In this document: piece after piece, positions 7,622 through 15,924 of the stretch
Numbering within the stretch: position 1 is the stretch's first letter
Layout of the letters: every line of letters begins with the position of its first letter
Assembly (NCBI RefSeq): GCF_003977755.1
Contig: NZ_RQWN01000003.1
Coordinates: 62,001-126,000 of the forward strand
Length of the DNA: 64,000 nt
Reading direction: 5' to 3'
DNA from: Haloterrigena salifodinae
GTDB lineage: Archaea; Halobacteriota; Halobacteria; Halobacteriales; Natrialbaceae
Notes under the pieces: model-generated
Told to the model about the DNA's origin: nothing
The model's database searches: none
What the model saw: only the letters and a program-made list of their open reading frames with translations
Position numbers and translations under genes: made by a program

Positions 7622-8428
7622 TCACAGCGAGAGCGGCTCTGATTGCTCGAGGTGGCACTCGTACGTTTCCTCTGCCCACGCTCTGATTTCGGACGCGTCG
7701 GTCTCGACTAGCGCGCGGGGGATCCCGTCATCGTCCTCGACGCCGATCTGGACAACATCATCGAAGAGGCCGAGATAGTAGGTGAGTTTGCGGTCCGCCA
7801 CGCGCATCGTACACGCCTCGTGGGCCCGAATCTCAGCGACCAGCTCCCGGTACTCGGGTTCGGACCGCAGCGTCGACTCGAGGGTCGCACTGTGGACGAC
7901 CTCCTGGGACTGGTCGTGCTCGACGACGCGCTCGCGGGCGACCGTCAGCGCCGGCAATCCGATCGCCGGGAGCAGACACCGAAATCGGTCGGCGCGCTCC
8001 ATCGCCTCGATGTGGCGGTTGACGGGCGCGTACGGGTCTGTCGAGTCCGAGACGACGACCGTCGCGTCGGCAAGCGCGCACACGTCGAACTCGAGTTCGT
8101 CGTCGGGAAACCACCGACAGAACGGGCGGATGCGCTCGACGAACGCCATCGTCTCGGTCGTCGACTCGAGTTCCTCGGCCACGACTTCCCCCAACGGTCG
8201 GATCTCGTACTCGCGAACGCGACAGCGGATCAGTTCCCGCTCCTCGAGCGCGTTGAGGTTCCGCTGGACTGTTACCCGCGAGGCGTCGGCCTCCTCGCGC
8301 AGTTCGGCCTTGGTCAGGCGGTCGGTCTCGCGGAGTCGCTGCAGGATAGCGACCCGAATCGGCGACTGAGTCAGGAAGTTCACGACGTCGACGGGTTCGG
8401 CGTCCGTCTCCCCGTGTGTGCTGTTCAT
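7622..8428 (-). CDS. Winged-helix transcriptional regulator with FilR1-like domain
   Basis: A 268-aa protein. Residues about 12-85 form a winged helix (FLTQSPIRVAILQRL...TKAELREEADASRVTVQRNLNALEERELI). The remaining ~180 residues match the FilR1 middle/C-terminal ligand-sensing domain layout common in methanogen and haloarchaeal regulators (formerly DUF1724), including the segments SDSTDPYAPVNRH and YYLGLFDDVVQIGV. Haloarchaea have many such paralogs and their signals are usually unknown. No operon partner is evident; the plus-strand neighbour is an exported protein 340 bp away. Confidence 0.85.
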   Translation of the reverse strand: MNSTHGETDAEPVDVVNFLTQSPIRVAILQRLRETDRLTKAELREEADASRVTVQRNLNALEERELIRCRVREYEIRPLGEVVAEELESTTETMAFVERIRPFCRWFPDDELEFDVCALADATVVVSDSTDPYAPVNRHIEAMERADRFRCLLPAIGLPALTVARERVVEHDQSQEVVHSATLESTLRSEPEYRELVAEIRAHEACTMRVADRKLTYYLGLFDDVVQIGVEDDDGIPRALVETDASEIRAWAEETYECHLEQSEPLSL

Positions 8429-8767
8429 CCCTCGCTCGTCCCACTCGCGACCGATTGAATCTAGGTGTCTGGTTCTCGCGAAAACTGATTAGAACGAAGA
8501 CCGTTCCACCGTTGTAACCGCGAAACGAGGCGTGAGTGGTACGAAATCGGACACCCTACCGCGTCTCGCATCGGTCACGGAACCGAGCAGTTCGAACGCC
8601 GGACGGTCCGACCGGTGACGACGGACGAGGGACCGGATCCGCCGGCACGGTCGACTCGGCTCGAACATCGCGGCTGCGACCGCCGTTCAACGGGTGAAAT
8701 AGTTCAGGGCCCGTCGAACCGACGCAGAATGAGTCTATGGTGAATGATAACAAACATCGCACTGGGT
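8429..8767. other. Intergenic region, no gene seen
   Basis: About 340 bp between the divergent regulator and exported-protein genes. It contains only short ORFs lacking family features. The region just before ATG 8768 is relatively AT-rich (TGAATGATAACAAAC) but I see no clean TATA box at the standard distance. Confidence 0.4.
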
Positions 8768-9160
8768 ATGGACCGAAGAAAACTCCTGAAAGGCGCGGGC
8801 GCCCTCGGAGCGGCGCTCACCGGCCTCGGTGGCGCGTCGACCGCGGCGGGTCGACACAGGTACCCGTCGGTACGGATCATCAACACGAACGAACCGCTTC
8901 GAGGAGGCGAGTGGTTCCGCCTCACGGCACGGATCACGAATCACGGATCCGCGCGACTGCGCGGGAACGCACGGCTGATCGTCGGTAACGATCCGGATCA
9001 AGTCGATAGTCGGTACGTGTCCCTCGCGTCGAACCAGAGCACCACTGTGACGCTCGGCTACAGGACCTACCCGGTTCAGACGAGGGACGTGTTCCCGGTC
9101 CGGGTCAGGTGCGAGAACGAGTCCGATTCTCGGATCATCAGCGTCGCTCCGGCGCCGTGA
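8768..9160 (+). CDS. Tat-exported small beta-sandwich protein, function unknown
   Basis: A 130-aa protein starting MDRRKLLKGAGALGAALTG, a clear twin-arginine signal with a hydrophobic stretch to about residue 25. I use ATG 8768 rather than the upstream in-frame ATG 8744 because it places RR near the N-terminus. The mature ~100 residues (VRIINTNEPLRGGEWFRLTARITNHGSARL) look like a CARDB or Ig-like beta-sandwich used in archaeal surface proteins. No catalytic motif is visible. A broken secreted lipase follows 100 bp downstream. Confidence 0.75.
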   Translation: MDRRKLLKGAGALGAALTGLGGASTAAGRHRYPSVRIINTNEPLRGGEWFRLTARITNHGSARLRGNARLIVGNDPDQVDSRYVSLASNQSTTVTLGYRTYPVQTRDVFPVRVRCENESDSRIISVAPAP

Positions 9161-9224
9161 GTCGGCCGCATTGACCCCGACGACCGTCCCGGTTCGATTC
9201 TTTCGTACGGCCGGACCGCGATGA

Positions 9225-10102
9225 CGGTACCGATCTACCACTTCGGACACCGGAGTGTACCTGCACGCCTGGTACGGGGATTCGGCCGCGACGGCGATCG
9301 GCAGTGCCGGACTCGTCGGCGCGTCGATCGAGGGGTCATCCTCGGCATCGGGCTTTACCGGCTGCGACGACTGGCTGGACGCCCCCGCGGAGTATCCGGA
9401 GATCGACCTCACCAGCAGCAATCCGACGGCGCCGAACGTCGACGACCTCGAGGACGACCCGGTCGTCGTCTTCGTCCACGGCTGGCTCGGCCGCGAGACC
9501 AGCACCGATCAGGCCTACACCCTCGAGCAAGCGTTCGAGGAGGCCGAATACGACGGCCGCGTCGTCGCCACGTCGTGAGCTTCGGATACCCTCAACTACT
9601 GGAAGGCCGAGGGGACGACCGAGACGGCCGGGCGGCGCCTGGCATCGTGGCTGGCGACCGACCGCATCGACCTCGATGAGACGACGGTTCGACTGGTCGG
9701 GCACTCACTGGGCGGCCGGCTCTGTCTCGAGGCGCTGTCGGTACTGGGCGACGACGCGACCGTCGACAGCGTTGCGCTGGTCGGGGCGGCCGACGACGAC
9801 AACTCGGTCTGTACGGACGGCGAATTCGCCTCCCGTATCGAAACCGGCGCCGACGCGGTCTTCAACTATCACTCCGAGAACGACGACAGCGTCTGTTACG
9901 GCTACGAGATTCAGTCGCTCTCGAGCGGACTGGGTTGTGGCGGTGCCGACTGCAGCGGCGGCTGGATCACGACGACAGCGGGACGACGCCGGACAACGAC
10001 ACCGACGTGGATGTGACCGACACCGTCGGCGACCACTGTGCGTATATCAAGCCGGCGGTCGGCTGCGTGCCGCAGATGGTCGAGGACTTCGAGTCCCAGT
10101 GA
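9225..10102 (+). pseudogene. Decayed secreted alpha/beta-hydrolase (lipase-like)
   Basis: Translation from about 9255 gives HAWYGDSAAT then PVVVFVHGWLG, the oxyanion HG motif of a lipase. A TGA at 9576-9578 interrupts the frame where a tryptophan (TSW-ASDTLNYW) would be expected. The same frame then resumes with the nucleophile elbow GHSLGG near 9704 and a Cys-rich loop. Near 9963-9967 a single base is missing; the reading continues in another frame as HDDSGTTPDND...CAYIKPAVG to the stop at 10100. The signal peptide and first residues are also absent (TGA at 9222-9224). Three independent lesions make a functional product unlikely. Confidence 0.85.
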
Positions 10103-10477
10103 CGTCCATGCGACAGCCGCTGTTTCTACGAGAGACGCGAGTAGTCAGTTCGGTACAACTGCGTACAGAAGGCGGCTCGAAAGAGATCCGGATGAAATCA
10201 CGTGTTCCGCTATCGGGCGGAGACGCCGAATAGATTCGTTCCCTGGATTACGAAGAGTCCGACTCGCGCGGCCGCGGCGCTATTCTGCGAACCCGACTCG
10301 AGGATCGTCCGCGTTCGATCGTCCGTTGCTCGAACCGCGTCCCCGAACGGCCCGGAGAGGCGTATACAACGGCGAACGGGGTATCGTTTCAATTTTGCAA
10401 CGATATGGTAGAGAGTTAATTATTGCTGTGTGGCTGTCAATAACAGAATACGAAATTATCATCTGCCCAATTGCGTC
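10103..10477. other. Intergenic region upstream of the curlin-like gene
   Basis: About 375 bp. The last 80 bp are AT-rich, with a TATA-like AGTTAATTATT near 10412-10422. This would give a leader of roughly 30-40 nt before ATG 10478. Nothing else is recognisable in the region. Confidence 0.45.
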
Positions 10478-11992
10478 ATGGCTGACAATCACGGAAATCA
10501 GGACGGACTGAAGCGAAGAGGCTACCTCAAAGGAATCGCAGCGACCGGACTCGGTGCCGGCGCCCTCGTAACGGGTACCGGCCGTTCACACGCGGACGCG
10601 GACGGCGCCCGCGACGCCGACGGCGACAGCGTGTATCTGGTCTTCGGAGCCGACTCGTCCGAAGCCGATCTCGACTCATGGGTCGAAGCGCACAAGGACG
10701 AGATCGCCGCGGAGTCCCAGGACTCGGCCGCGCAGGTCATCCAGTATCAGGACGTCTCCCAGCTCAACGTCTCCCAGCAGGGCAACGCCGTCAGCATCGC
10801 GATCGACGGCGGCGAGGCGACGGCGGCGCAGCAGGCCGACCAGAACAATACCAACACCCAGTCCGGGAGCGCCGAATCGGTAGCCGTCAAGGAGGAGACG
10901 ACCGACTGGACGTTCACCGGCGTCGGGCAGGCGTACGTCATCTTTGCCGAGGAGACCGAGTGTCGGGAGTTCACCGGCTTGGTCGTCGGCGAGGACGCCT
11001 ATCAGAGCGAGCAATCGGCCGAGGCGACGATCGATCAGAGCCAGGAGGTCGACCAGTACAACTACAACAGCCAGAACACCGCGGTCGCGCTCGCAGCGAA
11101 CGGGAGCCGATCGCGGGCGTACCAGCGCAGTTCGCAGACGAACGAGAACTACCAGCACGCCGACGCCGTCGCGGCGAACATCGGCGACGGCGACCGTCAA
11201 GAGGCCGACGCGTCGGTCGAGCAATCCCAGACGGTCTCGCAGCTGAACGTCAGCGAACAGGGCGTCGCCATCGCGATCGCCGTCGGCAGCGGGAGCGTCG
11301 CGGAGGCGTTCCAGGTGAGTTCGCAGGGTAACCTGAACGAACAGGTCGCCGACGCCACCGCGATCGACTTCGATTCGAAATCCGTCGACGAAGTCACCGC
11401 CAGCGCCGACATGGTCGGCTCGGTTTCGGACGAGAAGCTGACCCGCTCGAAAGCCGGAGCGGAGCAGTCGAACGCACAGGCGGCGTCGGCCGACGTCACG
11501 CAGGTACAGAGCGTCGGGCAGGAGAACATCAACCTGCAGAACGCGGCCATCGCCGTCGGGATCGACGACAGTCAGGCGACAGCCCGACAGGAGAGTTACC
11601 AGGGGAACTTCAACGCGCAAGTCGCGTCGGCGGAGGCGCTGAACGTCGACAAATCCCACTGCAGCACGAATTCGGTGGTGACTGGGACGGACGAGAACGG
11701 CGACGAGTCGTGGGCGGTCGCCTACGAGACCGGGAACGGCGAGAGTTCCCAGCAAGTCGCCGAGGTCGACATCGACCAGTTACAGTTCGTCGAGCAGCTG
11801 AACGTCAACGAGCAGTTCGGCGCGGTCGCGTTCGCCAGGGACTGTGGCGACGCGGTGGCGGAGCAGCTGAACTACCAGGTGAACGAGAACGTGCAACTGA
11901 CCGAAGCGCGCGCGACTAACGAAGGCACCGGCGACGACAAGAACGGAAAGAAGAAGAAAAAGAAGAACGGAGGCGAGAAGCAGCGCTGTTAA
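10478..11992 (+). CDS. Tat-exported curlin-like repeat protein (candidate archaeal amyloid)
   Basis: A 504-aa protein starting MADNHGNQDGLKRRGYLKG, a Tat signal ending near residue 40 (the upstream ATG at 10430 would bury it). The mature chain has five spaced units, at residues about 89-128, 187-226, 248-289, 342-381 and 434-474. Each has the pattern V-x-Q-x-N-x-x-x-Q-x-x-A-[VI]-A then an A-x-x-Q...Q-x-N strand; examples are VSQLNVSQQGNAVSIAI, VSQLNVSEQGVAIAIAV and VGQENINLQNAAIAVGI. This resembles bacterial CsgA/CsgB curlin repeats (Q-x-G-x-x-N-x-A...Q). The C-terminus is a lysine-rich tail with six consecutive K, ending QRC. No Csg secretion genes are nearby. Surface fibre formation is inference from the repeat chemistry. 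Confidence 0.75.
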   Translation: MADNHGNQDGLKRRGYLKGIAATGLGAGALVTGTGRSHADADGARDADGDSVYLVFGADSSEADLDSWVEAHKDEIAAESQDSAAQVIQYQDVSQLNVSQQGNAVSIAIDGGEATAAQQADQNNTNTQSGSAESVAVKEETTDWTFTGVGQAYVIFAEETECREFTGLVVGEDAYQSEQSAEATIDQSQEVDQYNYNSQNTAVALAANGSRSRAYQRSSQTNENYQHADAVAANIGDGDRQEADASVEQSQTVSQLNVSEQGVAIAIAVGSGSVAEAFQVSSQGNLNEQVADATAIDFDSKSVDEVTASADMVGSVSDEKLTRSKAGAEQSNAQAASADVTQVQSVGQENINLQNAAIAVGIDDSQATARQESYQGNFNAQVASAEALNVDKSHCSTNSVVTGTDENGDESWAVAYETGNGESSQQVAEVDIDQLQFVEQLNVNEQFGAVAFARDCGDAVAEQLNYQVNENVQLTEARATNEGTGDDKNGKKKKKKNGGEKQRC

Positions 11993-12196
11993 AAGAACGA
12001 ACTCGGCGCCGATTCGTCGACTGAGCATTTTCAGCACCCGATAGCGGCAACCGTGCGAAGACGAAACTCCGTTCTTTCTACGAACCTGCTTCGAAAGCTC
12101 GTTCTCCGGTCTATTGAGCTACTCGACGTGCGTGCCGCATCAGAACGTGACCGAAAACGGCGCTGGTGTCGCGTCGCCACTCGAGTGCGAAAACGG

Positions 12197-12643
12197 GTGA
12201 GAGGAGTAAGCCCCCTTCTGTTCGATCCGGCATTCGGCTGAGCGTCCACGCCGTCCGCGGAAATCGCGGGGCGTTCGGGCTACCACGGCGCGGACTTGCA
12301 CCGGTGAGGGTTCGCCGTTCCATCGGTCCTCGGCCGTCTCTGTGCGGTCGGTCACGACGGGCGTGACCCACGGTTTTGAACCGTGATCGATCGACCGCAC
12401 GTCCTCTGCGGGTTAGCTCCCCTTCCTCTCGGTTGGGTTCGCGCGCATCATCGGTCGGGCCGAGACGTGTCGTTTCTGTTCCAGAGCCAGCGGTCTCCCG
12501 CTCCGGACTTGCGTCCGGTCACCTGCCCGAACAGGTGGGGGGACTTTCCTCGCGAGCGTGACGTATCCCAAAGGGATGGATCACGTTATGTGGCCGGGCC
12601 GTTGCCGGCGGGGCCATCGCGGCGGCCGGGCTCTCTCTCCCAC
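12197..12643 (-). ncRNA. rnpB: RNase P RNA
   Basis: The minus strand contains hallmark conserved regions. GAGGAAAGTCC, the CR I/P4 5' strand, lies at about 12543-12553. ACAGAAGGGGGCTTAC, the CR V/P4 3' strand and ending, lies at about 12206-12221. P1 can be formed by GTGGGAG (12637-12643) and CTCTCAC (12197-12203), defining a ~447-nt RNA of haloarchaeal size. Internal hairpins include CACGGTT-TTG-AACCGTG at 12369-12385. A minus-strand TATA-like ACTTATTC around 12665-12672 lies about 26 nt upstream of the proposed 5' end. It is the catalytic RNA that removes tRNA 5' leaders. Both ends could shift by a few bases. Confidence 0.9.
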
Positions 12644-12746
12644 TCGAGGTAGGCCCGTCGGCCGAATAAGTTCCCCGGTCGACGTACAAAAAGCGCACCG
12701 TAACGAATGGAAGCGTTTTAGGACGACTATTCCCATGTTCATCTGT

Positions 12747-13349
12747 ATGTCCCAGCGACAGGGCGTCGACCTCTCCTACGAAGACGGTGCACGCGCGGTC
12801 GAACTCGCGCGTGAAGCCGTCGAATCTTTCGTACAACACGGGCAACGAGAACAACCGGGCAGTATGCGCGAGGCCTTCTACGAGCGAACCGGCGCGTTCG
12901 TTCGTCTCGAGTCAACGCGCGGCCGAGGGAGCCTGCGCGGCTGCGCCGGCGGCTACCGGTCCGGGGAACAACTCGGCCACGTGATCGTCGATTCGGCGAT
13001 CGAAGCCGCCAGCGAGGATTCCTGTGGCTCCGAAGTGACCCCCTCCGAACTGCCGAATCTCACCGTCTCGGTTTGTGCCGTCAGGAACGTCGTGCTGACG
13101 GACGATCCGCTGGCGGATCTCGAACTGGGGACCCACGGCGTCGCCATTGACGGCAGCGGCAAGGGCGGCTGGCTCTACCCGACGGTTCCGGTCCAGAACA
13201 ACTGGAGCGCCCGGGAGTATCTCGACCGGACCTGTCGAAAGGCGGGGCTGCCGCCGACGGCCTGGCAGGACGACGACGTCGTCGTCACGCTGTTCGAAGG
13301 CCAGGTCTTCCGCGAGCGAGAAGCCGACGGAAGCGTCGAGGAACTGTAG
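12747..13349 (+). CDS. AMMECR1 domain protein
   Basis: A 200-aa protein matching the AMMECR1/TIGR00296 family: GSLRGCAGGYRSGEQLGHVIVDSAIEAA (with the conserved LRGC-type core), the DDPLADLELGTHGV segment, and a C-terminal LPPTAWQDDDVVVTLFEGQVF. The family is conserved from archaea to humans and often linked to MEMO/radical-SAM partners; its biochemical role is unsettled. ATG 12747 or 12735 (MFICMSQ) could start it; a TATA-like GCGTTTTA at 12713-12720 is about 30 nt before 12747. It is divergent from rnpB, with the two promoters in the ~100-bp gap. Confidence 0.92.
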   Translation: MSQRQGVDLSYEDGARAVELAREAVESFVQHGQREQPGSMREAFYERTGAFVRLESTRGRGSLRGCAGGYRSGEQLGHVIVDSAIEAASEDSCGSEVTPSELPNLTVSVCAVRNVVLTDDPLADLELGTHGVAIDGSGKGGWLYPTVPVQNNWSAREYLDRTCRKAGLPPTAWQDDDVVVTLFEGQVFREREADGSVEEL

Positions 13350-13474
13350 ACTCGATCACAGGGGAGTCGGACGCAAACGGGGAAGCGATACGCGTCGCCG
13401 ATCGACGCGCGGATTTTCGAGGATTGCGCACTCGAGTGGAGACGCCGGAGCGTCCGCGAGTCGCGCGGGGCCGG

Positions 13475-13747
13475 TTAGCGGTCGAACGTTCGGTAGATGG
13501 CGGCCAGTCCGACAGTGTGAGAGAGGGTGATCGCGAGCAGGCTCTGCGCGTCGGTGAGTCCGAGCAGCGGGTCGACGAGATAGAGGATCGCGTAGGGAAC
13601 GACGGCGATACAGACGATGCCGAACGCGAGCGCTCGCATCGTCCGACTGTCGTTGCGCCGGTAGCCGCGGTACGCGAGGTGGGCGACGAACAGCCCGACG
13701 ACTGCCGTGAGGGCGGACGCGACCGCGGTGATGGAGTCGAGTGCCAT
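13475..13747 (-). CDS. Small three-helix membrane protein (DUF7521-like)
   Basis: A 90-aa protein starting MALDSITAVASALTAVVG. It has three predicted hydrophobic segments (about residues 5-25, 38-58, 66-84) separated by short basic or acidic loops (YRGYRRNDSRTM). This size and pattern match a haloarchaeal family of small membrane proteins found beside an HTH regulator. It lies 2-3 bases after the stop of a longer homologous neighbour, which in turn overlaps the HTH gene, so the three form an operon. A role in membrane sensing is only inferred from this arrangement. Confidence 0.8.
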   Translation of the reverse strand: MALDSITAVASALTAVVGLFVAHLAYRGYRRNDSRTMRALAFGIVCIAVVPYAILYLVDPLLGLTDAQSLLAITLSHTVGLAAIYRTFDR

Positions 13748-13749
13748 TG

Positions 13750-14208
13750 TCAGGTGGTGTAGACGGCATAGAGGATGATGAGCAGGCCACACAGTTCCGA
13801 CAGCGTCGTCACCAACAACTGCACCGAGAGCGGAATCGCCGCGACGTTGCCCGCGAACAGGCGGAGGAACATCGGCCCCGGTGCGAGCAGGAACATGCCG
13901 ACGGCGAGCCACAGGATCGGCCGCGCCTTCGTCCGGCGGTAGCCCTCGACGAACCGATAGGTGACGAGCACGGCGAGGACGGTCGCCACAAGGAAGGTGA
14001 CGATGGCGGCGAGCACGACGGGCGTCGATCCGCCGACGCTGTCGACCGAGACCTGTCCCGGATGCGGCGTCGACGACGATTCGAGCACGAGGGAATTGCT
14101 CACCGGCGACGAAGACCTCCCTGGTGTGACTCCGCTGAACGCGACGGCTGCGGTCGCTCCGCGGAGCGTCTCGAGCCCGCCGATCGTCCCGCTTGTGGTC
14201 CCGATCAT
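13750..14208 (-). CDS. Membrane protein of the same small family, with extracytoplasmic N-terminal segment
   Basis: A 152-aa protein. The first ~55 residues are Ser/Thr/Gly-rich with a weak hydrophobic start (ETLRGATAAVAFSG), possibly a signal. Three membrane helices follow (about 62-85, 96-118, 122-148). The loop YRFVEGYRRTKARPILW parallels AHLAYRGYRRNDSRTM in the next gene, which marks them as paralogs. The ATG overlaps the upstream regulator stop by ATGA, so the two are translationally coupled. Function unknown. Confidence 0.78.
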   Translation of the reverse strand: MIGTTSGTIGGLETLRGATAAVAFSGVTPGRSSSPVSNSLVLESSSTPHPGQVSVDSVGGSTPVVLAAIVTFLVATVLAVLVTYRFVEGYRRTKARPILWLAVGMFLLAPGPMFLRLFAGNVAAIPLSVQLLVTTLSELCGLLIILYAVYTT

Positions 14209-14561
14209 CCCGAAAACTCCTCGTAGAGTCGCGTGAAGGTGTCCGCGGCGTCTTCCTCGGCGTACTCGACCGCGACGTCGAACCCGTCCTCGGTGACGTC
14301 GATCCCGACGTGCTCGAGGCTGGCGACGTAGACCTTGTAGTGGTGGCCGTTCGGATCGAGCCGTTGCTGGTCCCGCAAGAGCCCCCGCTCCTGGAGGCGG
14401 TCGATGCGCCGGTAGACGGTCGACGGATCGGCGTCGCAGGCGTCGCTCAGGGCGTCGGCCGACTGGGCCTCGCGGTACGTTTCAACGATGATCGTCCGCG
14501 CGTACTCGTCCTCGAGGAGGGCGAGTAACTCCTCGGTCTCGGGATCGACGCCGGTCGTCAT
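14205..14561 (-). CDS. Winged-helix (ArsR-like) transcriptional regulator
   Basis: A 118-aa protein (ATG 14561; MTTGVDPETEELLALLEDEYARTIIVETYREAQSA...). It contains a classic HTH of the haloarchaeal ArsR/TrmB type (ADALSDACDADPSTVYRRIDRLQERGLLRDQQRL, residues about 34-68), then a beta-wing and a C-terminal dimerisation region. It is the first gene of a three-gene operon with two small membrane proteins and probably regulates its own operon. The effector is unknown. Confidence 0.88.
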   Translation of the reverse strand: MTTGVDPETEELLALLEDEYARTIIVETYREAQSADALSDACDADPSTVYRRIDRLQERGLLRDQQRLDPNGHHYKVYVASLEHVGIDVTEDGFDVAVEYAEEDAADTFTRLYEEFSG

Positions 14562-14870
14562 CGGCGGTCCCTCCCACGCGTCCCGCGAACGGGCTGTCGC
14601 GACCGCGACTCGGCTCCGACCGACAGAAACCGACGGCCGACCGGCTCGAGCGCGGGCTCGCCGCGGAGTTTCGGTCGCCGAAACGACACGTCTGTCTCGA
14701 ACCCCGTTCGACAGGGAGATAATCGTTCGGATCCGTAACGGGTTCGCGCGGCCCCCGAGGCGGGCGAGCGACGCCTGCGGAACGCGCGGCGGAGTGCGCC
14801 GACGGCCGCACCCGCGTCGTCGTCTCGTCACCCGCCAAGATTTATGTTAGACGGCCGAAGAGAATCAGAC
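14562..14870. other. Intergenic region between divergent HTH and sensor-domain genes
   Basis: About 309 bp, GC-rich, with no convincing ORF. The right end holds a TATA box (TTTATGTT near 14841-14848) centred about 28 nt upstream of GTG 14871. Confidence 0.45.
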
Positions 14871-15653
14871 GTGAGTCATCGATCCGGTCACTTCCCACCC
14901 GGAACCGCACGGCGGGCGGTACGGACGGCGATAACGAGCCCATTTCGTCCGCAGACCTATCTGAACCTGCTGTATCTGCTGCTGGCGTTCCCGCTCGGGC
15001 TCCTTTACTTCATTTTCCTGGTCACGGGGGTTTCCCTCGGCGTCGGCCTGTTGGTCATCCTTGTCGGCGCGCCGATCCTGCTGGTAGTGTTCCTCGCCAG
15101 CCACGTCTTCGCGGCCTTCGAGCGCGCGAGCGCTCGCTACCTGCTCTCGGTCGAGATCGACTCACCAGAGTACCCGTTCCTCGACGACGAGGACGCGACG
15201 GATGGCTTTCGCTCGCTCCTGCTGGGTCGCGAGACGTACAAGGCGATGGGCTTTCTCGTCGCGAAGTTCGCCATCGGAACCGCGGCGTTTTCTATGCTTG
15301 TTATGCTGTTCACGACCGCGTTAACGCTCTTCTTGACGCCGCTGTACTACCAGAATCCGAATGTCCACATCGGCTTCGTCACCAACGGTGATCCAGTTCA
15401 GCTCACGCCGTCGCTGCAACTGCCGTGGCACGACCTCCTGGTCGGGGCCGAGTTCGCCGTCACGATCACCGAGTGGGAGGTGACGACCCTCCCCGAAGCG
15501 CTCGCGGTCTCGGCCGTCGGCCTCGTCGCGTTGCTGCTCTCGCTGGCGATCTGTAACGGCTTCGCCTGGCTCGTCGGCCAGTTCAGCCGCGTCCTGCTCG
15601 GCCCGTCCAGCCGGGCGGCCCTCGAGGACCTGCAGGACGGACTGGCCCGCTGA
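14871..15653 (+). CDS. Sensor-domain membrane protein (putative sensor, PF13796-like)
   Basis: A 260-aa membrane protein. I place the start at GTG 14871 (VSHRSGHF) because a TATA box at about 14841-14848 fits a leaderless transcript; ATG 14844 overlaps that element. Four hydrophobic blocks are visible: YLNLLYLLLAFPLGLLYFIFLVTG, VGLLVILVGAPILLVVF, FLVAKFAIGTAAFSMLVMLF and LAVSAVGLVALLLSLAI. The arrangement matches the putative-sensor domain often fused to kinases or placed beside ABC exporters; here it stands alone. The ABC exporter genes follow, so the products may work together. Confidence 0.8.
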   Translation: MSHRSGHFPPGTARRAVRTAITSPFRPQTYLNLLYLLLAFPLGLLYFIFLVTGVSLGVGLLVILVGAPILLVVFLASHVFAAFERASARYLLSVEIDSPEYPFLDDEDATDGFRSLLLGRETYKAMGFLVAKFAIGTAAFSMLVMLFTTALTLFLTPLYYQNPNVHIGFVTNGDPVQLTPSLQLPWHDLLVGAEFAVTITEWEVTTLPEALAVSAVGLVALLLSLAICNGFAWLVGQFSRVLLGPSSRAALEDLQDGLAR

Positions 15654-15710
15654 AGCGGTCCGACCGCTCTTCCTATATAAGCGTTCGGCACGGCTGAGGG
15701 GCCAACAACT

Positions 15711-15758
15711 GTGAACCGCCTTATAGGATCGATCCGGTCGACGCTCGAAACGCAATGA
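15711..15758 (+). CDS. Possible 15-aa leader ORF (GTG start)
   Basis: GTG at 15711 opens VNRLIGSIRSTLETQ and stops at TGA 15756-15758, overlapping the next ATG (15755) by ATGA. A TATA box TATATAAG at about 15674-15681 would place the transcript start 8-10 nt before this GTG. It is very short, and only the position supports it. Confidence 0.25.
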   Translation: MNRLIGSIRSTLETQ

Positions 15759-15922
15759 GCGATCCGCACTCCCGTGCCGGCCGCGCCGCGACCGGAACGG
15801 CCGGCAGTCCGGTACTGACGACGTCTCGAACCGCTCCCGAACGCTCGCTCGCCGAGCGCACGCGTCCCGAGTCCGCGGACGGTCGTCCGTTCGCCCCCGC
15901 GCGGCCGGAGGTAGAGAGGTAA
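15755..15922 (+). CDS. Possible 55-aa leader protein before the ABC exporter
   Basis: ATG 15755 opens a 55-residue frame (MSDPHSRAGRAATG...) ending TAA at 15920-15922, two bases before the ABC ATPase ATG. A second TATA-like element CCTTATAGG at 15719-15727 lies about 30 nt upstream. The product is Arg/Ala/Ser-rich and looks disordered. It may be a translated leader that couples translation into the ATPase gene, or chance. Confidence 0.35.
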   Translation: MSDPHSRAGRAATGTAGSPVLTTSRTAPERSLAERTRPESADGRPFAPARPEVER

Positions 15923-15924
15923 CC

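Noticed and set aside
10676-11755. 359-aa minus-strand frame opposite the curlin-like gene
   Set aside because: Antisense composition artefact; the plus-strand repeats are convincing.
12111-12652. Several short frames over the RNase P RNA
   Set aside because: They overlap conserved RNA elements and have no coding signal.
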